Source: Antedon mediterranea
Lineage: Eukaryota > Echinodermata > Crinoidea > Comatulida > Antedonidae
Assembly: GCF_964355755.1 (NCBI RefSeq)
Contig: NC_092672.1
Span: 16,304,501 to 16,368,500, forward strand
Direction: 5' to 3'
DNA length: 64,000 bases
Shown one piece after another: positions 34,745 through 46,033 of this stretch; the first letter of the stretch is position 1; each line of letters begins with the position of its first letter. A program made the translations under genes and the position numbers. The notes under the pieces are model-generated. The model worked only from the letters and a program-made list of their open reading frames with translations, had not been told where the DNA came from and did not search any database.

Positions 34745-34935
34745 ACTGTGCAGCGCCACCAACATTTGTGGGCGCTGTTTATTGCATTTGTGGATGATGC
34801 GTTTTAACATTTGTGTTTGTTTTCACATTTGTGATTGATGCCTTTTCAAATTTGTGGTCGTTTTCACATTTGTGGGTGATACGTTTTCACATTTGCGGTC
34901 GTTATCACATTTGTGGGTGTTTTCACATTTGTAGG
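34745..34935 (+). repeat. Short minisatellite (CACATTTGTGG core)
   Basis: About nine imperfect 18-20-bp units of TTTTCACATTTGTGGGTG type. Confidence 0.85.
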
Positions 34936-35460
34936 TTCAACAGGGACCATAGGAATTTTTTCGATAAAAATCCAATAATTATTCTATGATATTGACATTT
35001 ATGCACATATATTGTGTTAACATCATCTTATACAGCCATAGTAACTAGTTATGTCCAAAAAATAAAAGGGTGATCAAGGGATTTTTTTGATAAATGGCCA
35101 AAATGTCCACTTTTTAAAATTCCACTACTGGTGACCACAGGAATTTTTTTTCCAAATATGGCCAAAATATCCACTTTTTTCAATTTAATAATTATTCTAT
35201 AATATTTACATTTTTGCACATATATTGTGTTAATAGTAACTAGTTATGTCAAAAAATAAAAGGGCGATCAAAAGATTTTTCGATAAATGGCCAAAATTTC
35301 CACTTTTTAAAATTCAATAATTATGCTATAATATTGCCAAAAAAAAGGTCGAAATTTGGCCATTTATCGAAAATTTCACTGCGGGGGACCAAAGGATTTT
35401 TTTCGAAAAATGGCCAAAATGTCCACTTTTTAAAATTCAATAATTATGCTAATATTGATG
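34936..35460 (+). repeat. Degenerate tandem repeat (GGCCAAAATGTCCACTTTTT)
   Basis: Units share AAAAATAAAAGGGTGATCAA, CGATAAATGGCCAAAATGTC and TTCAATAATTATGCTATAAT; about 190-240 bp, two and a half copies with deletions. Confidence 0.75.
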
Positions 35461-36020
35461 ATTATGCAAGGGTATACTATACCTTAAGTATAATCGAGAT
35501 TATACTAGTAGGCCTACTGTATCCCCTCCAACCACGACCTTCCACCTTTTCTGTTATTTAATCATTGTGGGTGGGTTTCGTCCGTTAGGCAATATTTGGG
35601 TCGATCATTTTTATTCGTTAAGTTTTAGTTGTAGAAAGAATTAAGGTAGACTTAGGCCTAGGCTAGACATGTTCTTAAAGCAACAGTAGAAAGGCCATTT
35701 TATAGTCCTAAAAAAAAAAACATATTAGAGGCCCCCCCCCCACGATCGAGTGAAAAAGAGCTTAGGTCTAGGCCTATTTATTCTGATGTAGTTCAATATA
35801 TTTAGGGTTAACTAAACATCGACTCTTAGTTAGGCCTAGGCCTACTATCTTTAAGTAATAAAAACATTGATAAAGTATTCATACTAGGCCTAGACCTATA
35901 CCTACTTAAATATTTTTAGTCTTTGTTGGAGTCTGATTCTGTCTGATAATCAAAAAAGTACCAGACAATAACATCACTAATAGGCCCTAGTACTAGCCTA
36001 GGCCGATTATCAGACGATCT
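35461..36020. other. Noncoding, AGGCCTAG-rich
   Basis: Several CTAGGCCTA clusters (35515, 35653, 35766, 35832, 35886, 35995) and a C10 run at 35734. No gene. Confidence 0.5.
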
Positions 36021-36095
36021 TAGCCATTTTTATTATTCTCTGTAATTTATCTAAGAATAACTCAAATAAATTACAGAGAATAATAAATATGGCTA
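36021..36095. repeat. 29-bp-arm hairpin
   Basis: Arms 36021-36049 and 36067-36095 (TAGCCATTTTTATTATTCTC and inverse) differ at one base around a 17-nt loop. It lies at the 5' edge of a LINE tail. Confidence 0.9.
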
Positions 36096-36545
36096 CGAAG
36101 GTAATAGGTGCAAAGGTCCCATCTATCCATGATATATGCGATAAGGTTATGGAGAAAAAACTAAAATGTATAATTAACGACCAGTCTCATCCTCTTTTTA
36201 ACTTTAGAAATTTCAGTAGATCCGGAAGGATGATTCCTTCAATTAAGAAGACTGAGCGTCATAATAAATCATTTCTTCCGTGTGCAATCAGGCAATACAA
36301 CAAGTAATTTAAAAGATAACTTGAGACGTTTTATATTTTATTCTTTATATAGTATTTTAATATTTATACTGTTCATAATGTTTTATACATAGCATATTTT
36401 CTTATATATTATCTTATCCATTGTATAGTATTGTATGTTTTTAACTGTTGTTATTTTTATTGTAATTTGAACCTTGGAAGGAAAATTTCATTTACTTTGT
36501 ATTTGACAATAAATTTTAACTTGAACTTGAACTTGAACTTGATCG
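36089..36545 (+). pseudogene. 5'-truncated LINE: RT C-terminus, 3' UTR and tail
   Basis: Open frame to 36307 with QSHPLFNFRNFSRSGRMIPS, SFLPCAIRQYNK: the end of a CR1/Rex-type RT. The UTR follows, ending AATAAATTTTAACTTGAACT with AACTTG tail repeats, the normal LINE 3' end. Confidence 0.75.
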
Positions 36546-36564
36546 GGACCACGGACGATCGGGC

Positions 36565-37016
36565 CCAGACGATCTTCTTCTTTCTTTATCCGTAATTTTG
36601 GCCTTCGGCCCATATTACATAACATGAATCAATAGTTAGGCGGTAATTTCTTAAACTAAAGCAGTTTCTAAAACATTAAAATAAAATGATTTCTCTTGAT
36701 TTGGACATTCCTTAAGTTAAAACTTTTTTCAATGTATATAGCAAACAGTTTTAATTCTCTTTTATTTCTAAATACATAATTCAAATAGGTATATATATTT
36801 TGATTTTGAATTTAATGTATTTCTGTCTCAGTTTGTTGTATAAAGAACAGCTAAATAAAAAATGCAATTCGTCTTCACCAGTATTACAAAATAAACAGAT
36901 TCTATTTTCTCTAATTATTTTAAGATGTCTTCCTTTCTCAATAAATAAATTATGTGTTGATAAACGAAATCTTGATAAAAGTGTCCTGAACTTAAAATTT
37001 AAATCATGTAAATAGT
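36565..37016 (-). pseudogene. Tx1-like LINE C-terminal region and 3' tail
   Basis: The minus strand gives KNYLHDLNFKFRTLLSRFRL, IEKGRHLKIIRENRICLFC (start of a CCHC-like cysteine motif), ELHFLFSCSLYNKLRQKY. The tail GGGCCGAAGGCCAAAATTAC then AAGAAGAA ends near 36565. Continues from 37936 across the Penelope insertion. Confidence 0.8.
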
Positions 37017-37925
37017 TTTTGAAATCAAATTTTCGTTTTTCATGAAGGTGAAAATAAACGTTGAAACTTACCAACGTTTCGTGCGTTAGCATCGCACTTT
37101 CTCAAGGTAGTGGTGTCAGCTTGGTTTGCCAACACTGATCATGGCATAGTCACGTGATGTTGTTGTAACATGCGCCCTCTCTGAGTTATTTCTTGAAAAC
37201 CTCTGGGTGAATCCCAGAGGGGTCCGCCCCGGCCGGCCGTCTCACTTCTAACAGGTCATCATATATGTGTGGCAGCCACTTTCCTCCTTGGTCTCTGTTT
37301 ATGTTGTTCTCAGTTTTTCTAATTGAAATTGCTTCTTGCCATCCTCTCTTGTTGATGTTTCAATCTTTCTTTAACACTTTCGCCTCCCAATTAGGTGTAT
37401 GTTTGATTGTGACATTCTGCTTGACCTTGTCATGACTCCTTTCATGTGATCTTCTACATCTTTTTTATGTTCTTTTATTCTGTTTCCCAATTTTCTACCA
37501 GTTTCTCCTATGTATATTAAGGTGCAATTCATACAGGGTACACAATACACTACTCCACTTATGTCCTCCAGCTTAATCTTATCTTTTGGGTGTACTATAT
37601 GCGATCTTAATTTGTTTTGGGGTACAAAGTAAGAGTTAATTTTATGGCTAGTGAGCGTTCTACGTATCTTTTCGGATAGCCCTCTCACATAGGGTAAAGC
37701 TACGCTGCCACGCATGTCTTGTTTGTTTTCTCATTTTTTCTGACTATTCTTTTCTTTTTTGTTGTGTATCACTCTATCGATGGCCCAATTTGGGTATTCA
37801 CATATAATATTGTCGGCAAACCAAGCTGACAAAGCTGAGAAAGTGCGATGCTAACGCACGAAACGTTGGTAAGTTTCAACGTTTATTTTCACCTTCATGA
37901 AAAACGAAAATTTGATTTCAAAAAT
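37017..37925 (-). mobile_element. Penelope-like element fragment with inverted ends
   Basis: Inverted repeats of about 90 bp (37017-37106 and 37836-37925: GTGCGATGCTAACGCACGAA, TTCATGAAAAACGAAAATTT) bound a minus-strand coding piece. It is inserted in a Tx1-like LINE between NHLLPKIF and KNYLHDLNFKF. Inverted terminal copies are a known Penelope arrangement. The RT domain is absent, so this is a 5'-truncated copy. Confidence 0.75.
37245..37830 (-). pseudogene. Penelope GIY-YIG endonuclease domain
   Basis: RT-endonuclease linker LPYVRGLSEKIRRTLTSHKI and FVPQNKLRSHIVHPKDK, then the GIY-YIG-type core SGVVYCVPC...CTLIYIGETGRKLGNRIKEH. After a frameshift the stretch NWEAKVLKK, GWQEAISIRK and LPHIYDDLLEV completes the domain. 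This endonuclease nicks the target for Penelope retrotransposition. Two stops and one frameshift make it inactive. Confidence 0.85.
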
Positions 37926-39560
37926 ATTTTGGGAAGGAGATGATTTTTTTCAATTTCATGTAAATAGTGTTCTGTAATATAATCAGCTTTAAAATAATTA
38001 TAAAATCGCAAACTTAGGTTTTGTTGAAGACTTTCTCTTTCGTTCTGTAAAGCTGTATCGTATACCCTCTGGCTAAAATTGTGTAAGAAATTATTATTTA
38101 TATCATTTAAATAAGAAATTAAATCCGTAATAGTTAAGAATATATTTAACATTTAGTGCCCAGCAGTCGCTTCCCTTCTCGGCCCAGGACTTTTGTTGAA
38201 GAAGACATATTTTTGGTAGTCTTTTAAATATCTTTAATCATTAATATTTTAATCCAGTAACTAATCAATGGCCTAATTCACCTCTGGCCGCCTCGTTGGG
38301 ACACGACTGCTGGACATTTAATGTATATTTACAATGCTTAAGATGGATATTTTCAATTTCTTTTCCTTCTATATGCCCCCATATTTCGCATCTATATAAG
38401 ATAATAGGGAGGATCTTTGTCTCAAATAGCTTTTCCTTAAATTTAACAGAATAGTAACCTAAATCAGATAATTTCCTTCTTAAATTTAACATGGCTCTTT
38501 TTGTCTTGTCTGTTGTGACTTTTTCCATGGTGTTTCATTTACCTTGGCTGTTAATGGTGAAACCTAAATATTTAAAATTATTTACAATTTCTATATCATT
38601 TCCATTTAGCGAAAATGTATCATCGTAACTTATTTTCCTCTGAAAACCATTATTTTTGTTTTTGCATTATTGATAGTGGGGCTATTTTCTGTGCAATATT
38701 TCTGTAATTGATCTATTTGTTTTTTAATTCCGATTTTTGAGTATGAAATGAACATAAGGTCATCTGCATATATTAAGTGCGAGATAACTGTTGTACCTAT
38801 TGAACAGAAATGTTCAATAAAAATTGTTTTAAGTCATAAAGAAACACAATAAATAATATGGGCGATAGGAGACAGCCTTGTTTAAGTCATGTGGTGCTTT
38901 TAAAACTATTTGTTAGTCCATGTTGTGTTTTAATTATAATATTTATATCCTTATATATTGCTCTTATAATATTATAAATTTATAAAGACCCATTTGTTTA
39001 AGTTTAGTAAATAAAATAATTCTACTAATACTATCAAACGCTTGCTTGAAATCAACAAATACACAATAAAGTTTCCCCCTTTTCTTATTTAAGGCCTTTT
39101 TAACTAAAGTGTCTAAAATGAACATGTTATCGGTTGTGCTATATCCCTTTCTGAAACCTGCTTGTTCTTCTGGTATAATATTATTTTGCTCTACCCATTC
39201 TCTGATTCGTTTTTCTATAATCCATGTAAATGTTTTGCTAAAAATAGGTAATAAAGTAATGGGTCTGTAATTTTTTACGTTATTTGGGTCATTTCCTTTA
39301 TAGATGGGAACTAAAATTCCAGTTGTCCAACTGTCTGGATATTTACTAGATTTAATAATAAAATTAAAAATTGTAGTAATTATTTGTAAAATATTAGTAG
39401 GTAGGGTCTTAAAAATATTAGGTGATAAACCATAAATTCCTGGTGATTTATTTAATTTAAGATGTTTAATGCTATCTATAACTTCTAATATTGTAATCAG
39501 GGGGTATTATTCTGTGTTATAGCTAAAATTTCTATTATAAGGGTGGCTCGTTGCTTAAAA
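37926..39560 (-). pseudogene. Tx1/L1-like LINE reverse transcriptase
   Basis: From 39510 on the minus strand: GLSPNIFKTLPTNILQIIT, GILVPIYKGNDPNNVKNYRP, EEQAGFRKGYSTTDNMFIL, VFVDFKQAFDSISR (motif A), a degraded ADDLMFIS, NNFKYLGFTIN, LFETKILPIILYRCEIWGHI, HLKHCKYTLNV and HYLHEIEKNHLLPKIF. Many stops between 38600 and 39000. It is the same element as 36565-37016, split by the Penelope fragment. Confidence 0.85.
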
Positions 39561-39939
39561 TTGATTGATTGAATACCGATTTGAAGTAGTCATACCAATT
39601 TTTACACGTTATAGAAATATTGCTTAATAATTTCTTTGATTCTAGTTAGGGAATTAGGTAAAAAAAATGCAAATCTGTGAAATAATTATTAACAAAGGTT
39701 TTTCAGTGGATTCATGTTCTAATGCATCCCAAGTCATCCCAAAAAATTCCTCCATGAATTTTGAGCTGGGGAAAGGGGGTAATTTTGAGGTCAAAGGTCA
39801 TTTGGTGTCAAACTAGAGATACGCTTGTTATTGTTTAATAACGTTGTGAATTTTAAATGTACCTCATTTTATTTAGTATCAAATGATAGCTTATTAAATT
39901 ATCTTTATTTTGATATATAGTTATGCAGGTATTAGGTTA

Positions 39940-41258
39940 TCTATATATAAATTATGGTTAATTCTGACATAGGCGAGCACAATGCAAAAACTTCGGTACA
40001 AATCTCCGCCTTGGATACCTACATTATCTATCCGAGATGTACCGCGAAACGTAGATTTGATAACATTAGTGTGCACGCCGACGCTATTGTTCCATATTTA
40101 TATCTTAGGAAGATATTATAAAGAGTTTTTTAACAACATTTATGATTTCAACATTGGATTTTCCTCTCAATTTCAATTCTTCCCGGTCAAAGTAATTTCC
40201 GGGTTTAAGATAAGTTCACCTTAGTTTCAAATATTTTCTCTCTTTTATACACAAGGGAGCAGTTAAAATAATAGATTTGACCCTAAAGGTGACTGGAAAC
40301 AGGCACTTTCCATCAATCAATACAGTGTCCCTTTGGAAGACGAAAAAATTGGCCATTAATCATAGCCATTTCAGTTTTTTGTTTATTTTAAAACATACCA
40401 CACGTGTGTGAAGGTACAGTAGTTAAATAATAGGAATTATACTGCAAATTAATAAAGATCAAATTAAATATACGCCATAAAGAATCAGAATATATTGTGG
40501 GGAATAGTATTATACAATTACATAGGGAGATTTGATAAGACATTTTTCGAGTGAAATCCCGATAGCTGAGTTTTATTGAGTAAGCTTGCAGGAATAACTG
40601 TAGGCTATCTTCCTGTGTCCCGTTAGGACCGAGATGTCTGCCCATGTTGCAAGCCGTAATGTCTTCTTTCTTGGGCCCACTCTGTCACGGCAGTTAGTTT
40701 CAAAAGATGATTAAATTAAATAATGTATTAATAATTATTAGGATGGTATTCATTTGAATAAACGCCTCTCCAATAAAACATCACTTTGAATAATAACCCC
40801 CCCCCCCCCACAACCCAACTATCTAATAAACGTCCATCCACATATTTATAATAACACAATTATACTATTTGTAGTAGAATTCACCGCACTGTTATCTGCA
40901 ATTTACCAAGCATTTGTTATTCTTTTTTACCACTTTTCATATCTATGAGAGGATTTCATTTGATTATAAATGTTACCATATTATTAGAACTAAAAAATTT
41001 AACATATATCCCTCGAATAAGCACCTCCCTCAAATGACCTCCGCCTCCCCAAAGGGCCCAACCAAACAATAAAAACTATACTTTAAAATGTTATTAATCA
41101 TCTAAAACACTGTGAAACAAAGTAGTTCAGTTTTACGAATGTCAAGCATTTTCAATAATGGTAACCGACAGAAAATGTATAAGGAGAACATTATCATTCC
41201 GAGAACCATCGTCTACACTTCCTAGAGGGGGAGCGAGCGAAGCGAGCTCACCCTCTAG
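39940..41258 (+). mobile_element. Helitron-like element 1 (1.32 kb)
   Basis: 5' end TCTATATATAAATT preceded by host A; 3' end a hairpin CTAGAGGGgGAGC / GCTCaCCCTCTAG around GAGCGAAGCGA, finishing in CTAG before host T. The same 5' start and 3' hairpin type bound 54635-55450. TC start, CTRR end and A|T insertion without duplication are Helitron features. No Rep/helicase is encoded, so it is non-autonomous. A C-run lies at 40797-40810. Confidence 0.65.
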
Positions 41259-41640
41259 TAGTATAAATTTTGGTCATTTAATACTATAGACAAGTTCTAT
41301 TTCCTTTGAAATATGGTGTAAGAAGCATTTTTGGGTAGGAGCTGGGATCCACTTGATTTAGGATATTTCGACCTCGCTGATTACGAATATGGCGGATCCC
41401 AAGTGAAATTTGGCCATCTAAGCCCTTAATTTGCATAATTAAAAATGGCGGCCATTTTTTATAATTACCCTATATCTCGAGAACCACTAGTCACAGATAA
41501 TTAATTTTGTTGTCAAAATGTTTTAAATATATTTTTTTATATTCACTTTAATGACACATTTTCTCAAAAAATAGATGCAAGTCTTATTTCTGACATTTTG
41601 ACCTTTGACCTTGATTTATCGTATCTCAGTAACCAATAAT

Positions 41641-41895
41641 CGGAGTGGAGCTGTGGCTTGGTGGTTATGATGCTTGGCTACCAATCTAAGGGTCCTGGGT
41701 TCAAGTCCTGTCATATGTCAGGGTTTTTTTCTCATGAAAATTTACAACTCCACTCCCAAAGACTTAATAATAAGTCTTTGTTTATGTAGAGCATCTTGTG
41801 TATATGTTTGTCTTGTGAAATTATTAAATAGTTTATCCATCCTGTAATTGGCGGGTTACTCGCTGTTGGATGAGTATGAAATAAAAAAAAATAAA
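41641..41895 (+). mobile_element. tRNA-derived SINE
   Basis: A tRNA-like head with A box TGGCTTGGTGGTTATGATG and B box GGGTTCAAGTCCTG, a ~120-bp body and an A-rich end (AAATAAAAAAAAATAAAA). Comparison with the undisturbed right arm (about 47700-47790) shows the SINE replaced roughly 55-70 bp rather than duplicating its target. Confidence 0.7.
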
Positions 41896-42129
41896 AAAAT
41901 AATGAAATGTTTTTGACCTTTGAACTATTAGTTAAATATAATAATATAACTCTGACAATTTTGGTCTTATGACATTTTTTTTCTTTTTAAATTGTTTAAA
42001 ACATGTGTGTTTCTATCCAGTCTAATGGCACATTTTGTACAAGAATGGCCGATAGTATGGTTATTGACCTTTAAACTACAGCATAGGCCTACTGTATAAT
42101 AAATATAATATAATTGCATAACTATGAAA

Positions 42130-42935
42130 TTATTTATACACAATAATAATTAGTAAAATTATAAAATTCACTGCCATCAAATATGATGTATTATGATTTA
42201 TATAGATTAAAAAAAAAATTAACATGCATTTGGAAATTACCTGCCGTCAATATGATGGATTATGATTATAGATTTAAAAAAGAATTGTAACACGTCAGCT
42301 ACATTTGGAAATTTGGAAATTACCTGCTATCAATATGATGGATTATGATTATAGATTTAAAAAAGAATTGTAACACGTCAGCTACATTTGGAAATTTGGA
42401 AATTACCTGCTATCAATATGATGGATTATGATTATATATTTTTAAAGATGTGAACATGTCAGTAACATTTGGAAATTACCTGCCATCAATATGATGGATT
42501 ATGACTATAGATTTTTAAAGATGTGAACATGCCAGAAACATTTGGAAATTACCTGCCATCAATATGATGGATTATGATTATAGATTTAAAAAATAATTTG
42601 AACACGTCAGCTACATTTGGAAATTTGGAAATTACCTGCTATCAATATGATGGATTATGATTGTATAGGTTTGAAAGAAAATGTGAACACGTAAGCTACA
42701 TTTGAAAATTACCTGCCATCAATATGATGGATTATGATTATAGATTTTTAAAGATGTGAACACGTAAGCTACATTTGAAAATTACCTGCCATCAATATGA
42801 TGGATTATGATTATAGATTTAAAAAAGAATTTGAACACGTCAGCTACATTTGGAAATTACCTGCCATCAATATGATGGATTATGATTGTATAGGTTTGAA
42901 AGAAAATGTGAACACGTAAGCTACATTTGGAATGA
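42130..42935 (+). repeat. ~75-bp minisatellite in left arm of F
   Basis: About ten units with TTGGAAATTACCTGCCATCA, ATATGATGGATTATGATTAT and GAACACGTCAGCTACA. Each unit holds the small palindrome CCATCAATATGATGG. Confidence 0.93.
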
Positions 42936-42985
42936 ACATGTTAAGGGCATCATTTTTGATCATTCATGCAAAGGTTTCCGTCATC

Positions 42986-43142
42986 TTTAGCGTTCTTACA
43001 GCAGCATAAAGCTGTACATGGTAGTTTTGACTTCTTGCACCTACATCTATATGGTTATACATCATGTCTTGCATCCACAATAAATCATCTGTAACGAATC
43101 AGTAGGAATAGCTTCATTTTTCAGAAGCACTGGTTGAAGTTT
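42986..43142 (-). pseudogene. XPG-like nuclease gene of F, C-terminal piece
   Basis: The minus strand continues from the piece across the hAT insertion: KLQPVLLKNEAIPTDSLQMI then CGC, the start of a cysteine-rich region like the TSO1/CXC-type tail seen in the related gene of element G. It decays into stops. Confidence 0.65.
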
Positions 43143-43518
43143 ACCATTAGCAGTGGCGTATCCAGTAGGGGGCCGGGGGGCCCGGGCCCCCATGATTTCG
43201 TTTCCGTCGGCACATCATCGCGGCCGTCGCGGCCGTCGGCAAACAAAGGTGCCGGGGAAAAAAATAAACTATTTATTCTGACAATAATTGAACTGTAAAC
43301 ATAATTCTTTTGAGTGTTTGTTTATTTACATATCATATCATCATTGATCCCTTCAGATCAACTATTTTTTATTTTCATTACATCTAACGAAACACGTAAA
43401 AAATGTGTAGCACGTACGTACGGCCGTACGCGGTAGATTGTTTACTCAAAAATCTTTGACCTTACCCTAAAACCTTGTTTTTGCATGCAGTTGAGCCTCT
43501 CATGACCTGGGATTTGTA

Positions 43519-44550
43519 GGGTATCACGAAACCTAAGACCACGAAAGCTAAGACCCCCTAAGACCTAAGATCACGAAAGCTAAGACCCAAGACCTAAGAT
43601 TACAAATATTTATCTTTCGCACCTGCCTTGTATTTTAACTCCCAACATTTATTCTGAATACCACACCTTAGAATTGGCACTTTCATGAAAAAGAATCACA
43701 TAAAAAGTAACAAATACATTTTTAAATTGATGATTTTACAGACGTTTTTCTCGCACACAAAATGACTAGCCTACAGTTAGTAGGCCTACCCCATGTTCAA
43801 TGTTTTTGTTTCTATGGAACGTCAAAAGAGCAAAAATTATATAGAGGGAACAATGTAAAATTAAAATTGTTATGATAATAGTATAATCATGCTAGTACGA
43901 AGAAATAAATACTCGCAAATAAAATTTAATTTAAAAATCATGATAATAAGTTTTTTTGTTTCGTTTTCTTTCTGTTTTTTTACTTGTACTATTATTGTTG
44001 CTCTTTTGGCGCTCCATAGAAACAAAAACATTGAGCATGGGAGGAGTTACAGTATACAAAGAAACACGTCTGTAAAATCATCAATTTAAATGATTTATTT
44101 ATTTGTTTTTATGTGTTTCTCCTTCTGAAAGTACTTATATAAGTCCTAATTTTAAAGTGTGGTATTCAGGACAAAGTCAGTTAACAAATTTGGAGTCAAA
44201 ATACGAGAAAGGCAGGTGCGAAAGAAAAACATCCTCTGAACCAACACAATGGAGTAAATATAGGCCTATACCAACAAACAACCCGTCAAGTTTGTTTGTT
44301 GTAAAGAAAAAATGTACATTTACTCAACGGGCGAAAATAACGTGAGTTTATCTATGTTTTGCGGTAGTATTTAATTATATTTATGGTTATAAATGAAACC
44401 TACTATATTTAAAATTATGTATGGATAAACAAGTATTGTTTTTAAGCTGTAGTATATCTTAGAATTTGTAATCTTAGTTCTTGGGTCTTAGCTTTTGTGA
44501 TCTTAGGTCTGGGGTTCTTAGCTTTCGTGGTCTTAGGTTTCGTGACACCC
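43519..44550. mobile_element. GGGTRTCACG inverted-repeat element (1.03 kb) inside the hAT
   Basis: Ends GGGTATCACGAAACCTAAGA and its inverse, inverted repeats of about 100 bp made of ACCTAAGACCACGAAAGCTA units, flanked by the 10-bp GGGATTTGTA (43509-43518, 44551-44560). The core is foldback E2. A 9-11-bp duplication suits Mutator-like elements. Confidence 0.88.
43613..44228. repeat. Foldback E2 core
   Basis: Inverted halves related to E1 (TTTCGCACCTG, CACACCTTAGAATT, ACAGACGT.TTTCTCGCA, TATGGAACGTCAAAAGAGC). No gene. Confidence 0.75.
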
Positions 44551-45409
44551 GGGATTTGTATATATATAGTTCCACATGCCATGTGCTTTTTTGTCTAAGA
44601 TATATTTATTATAAGTGCAAAAAACCCGTTTTTTTTTTCTCGATATGAGGCCTTTATTATTCAAAATTTTTAAAGAAAAAGCACATATACCATAAAAAAT
44701 ATCCATGTATTTCATTTTTGGAACAGAATATTCCATGAGGCTCAACTACAAAACCACCATTTTGTGATATGATGTCATCGTAAGCCAATCAAAGCTGAGC
44801 TTTTTTGCGATTGGCATTGCTCACGGTTGAATGATTTAGGATTCTAGCTGATTTGATTGGTGGATGCGAATCACCCGCAGCGGAATGTTTTCTCTCGCGC
44901 GTGTACCATGAATCTCTCTGATCGTTACTACACAAAGTTAGAGCAATGAATTTGTCCGAATTCCGTTAAGTAAACAACTTTATATATTTAATAACATGTT
45001 TTATTGATATTTCCAATGGTGATATATAAAATAAATTACTAAAAAACGTAATTATATGTAATTATTTTAACCAAAAATGGCGTAGTTAATAGAATTGTCG
45101 ACTGAGGCCGCAAATTGTTTTACTTCTTTCGTGGCTAAAAACGATCATTTTCGGCGATGTTTTAGACCCTATATTTCGAAAACTACAAATCAGATTTTCC
45201 TAATTCTTTCTTTATTGTAATATGAATACAACATACTAACAGATAATGTTGGTTTGGTTTTAATTTTGCATCGTTATCCCCGGATATAAGACAATATGAC
45301 TACGTAATCCTTGATCAGAGACGTCGTGTATGTACACCAATTTTGTCGGCAAATTGGCAATTCCCGGCCCCCCCAACTTCAAAATCCTGGATACGCCACT
45401 GACCATTAG

Positions 45410-45515
45410 ATAGCTCCCAACCAAAATCTGTTGGTAATGGCAAATGCTGGATTGGCGATACAGCTTTTTTCCATACGAGTGATTGGAAGTGTGCTCTTTT
45501 TATATGCTGGTGCAC
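45410..45515 (-). pseudogene. XPG-like nuclease gene of F, middle piece (Cys-rich protein family)
   Basis: The minus strand gives HQHIKRAHFQSLVWKKAV, PIQHLPLPTDFGWELSNG. It is interrupted by the hAT at its 3' side and resumes at 43142. Its 5' end repeats, inverted, the sequence at 47008-47036, marking an inversion breakpoint. Confidence 0.75.
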
Positions 45516-46033
45516 TGAAAATAAAGCAGATCTGGCACGATTTCTATCAGAGGAGTTGATTCGTCAAGCTCCTATAGACAAAGAAATTGTCACAGCTGGT
45601 GGATTTATGGGAGAATCAGTTGTTAAATCATCAAAGGTCTACACGACGAATACGTTGTCTCTGGTAGCAGATCATGAAGAAGCGGACACGTGACTTGTCA
45701 TGCTGCCAATGTCCGATACGACACAGTTGTAGTTGCTTCTAGGGGGATACAGACGTACTAGTGATTCTAGTGTCTCACTACCAAAGCATGGTATCCAAAT
45801 GGATGATGACAGGGACATCCAAAAAAAGAAAGTATCTATAGAAGACATTTTTCAAGCCTTGCCGGATGGTTCTGCAAAAGCACTGATTCCATTCCACACT
45901 ATTAGTGGATGCGATACTACCTCATATCCAGGGAAGAGTTAAATTACATTAATACATACATACAGTAATTTAACTCTTCCCTGCTCATATCTAAGTGGTC
46001 ACTCAAAGGCATCGGCATGGGAAGTATTAAAAA
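45516..46033 (+). pseudogene. XPG-like nuclease gene of F, inverted core
   Basis: Plus-strand frames give ADLARFLSEELIRQAP, DHEEADT, MHAANVRYDTVVVASR, GDTDVLVILVSHYQSM, IEDIFQALPDGSAKALIPFH, TISGCDTTSY then, after a 55-bp MITE, LSGHSKASAWEVLKNKA. The EEADT / DTDVLV / GCD / GHSKxxAW order resembles XPG/FEN1-type nucleases (acidic residues plus a helix-hairpin-helix-like end). That fold is my inference. Three frameshifts; the piece is inverted relative to its own C-terminus. Confidence 0.7.
45929..45983. mobile_element. 55-bp hAT-type MITE
   Basis: CAGGGAAGAGTTAAATTA and its perfect inverse around a 19-bp loop, with the 8-bp CTCATATC on both sides (45921-45928, 45984-45991). Removing it restores frame GCDTTSY-LSGHSKASAW. 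Confidence 0.93.

Larger units (their letters stand above)
43151..45401. mobile_element. hAT transposon (2.25 kb, non-autonomous)
   Basis: Ends CAGTGGCGTATCCAG and CTGGATACGCCACTG, the classic hAT terminus, flanked by the 8-bp ACCATTAG (43143-43150 and 45402-45409). It carries no transposase. It contains the GGGTATCACG element (43519-44550). Its 44960-45250 part resembles 59830-60075 in another MITE. Confidence 0.92.

Noticed and set aside
39982-40224. 80-codon open frame in Helitron-like element 1
   Set aside because: No recognisable domain; the relative at 54635-55450 does not preserve it.
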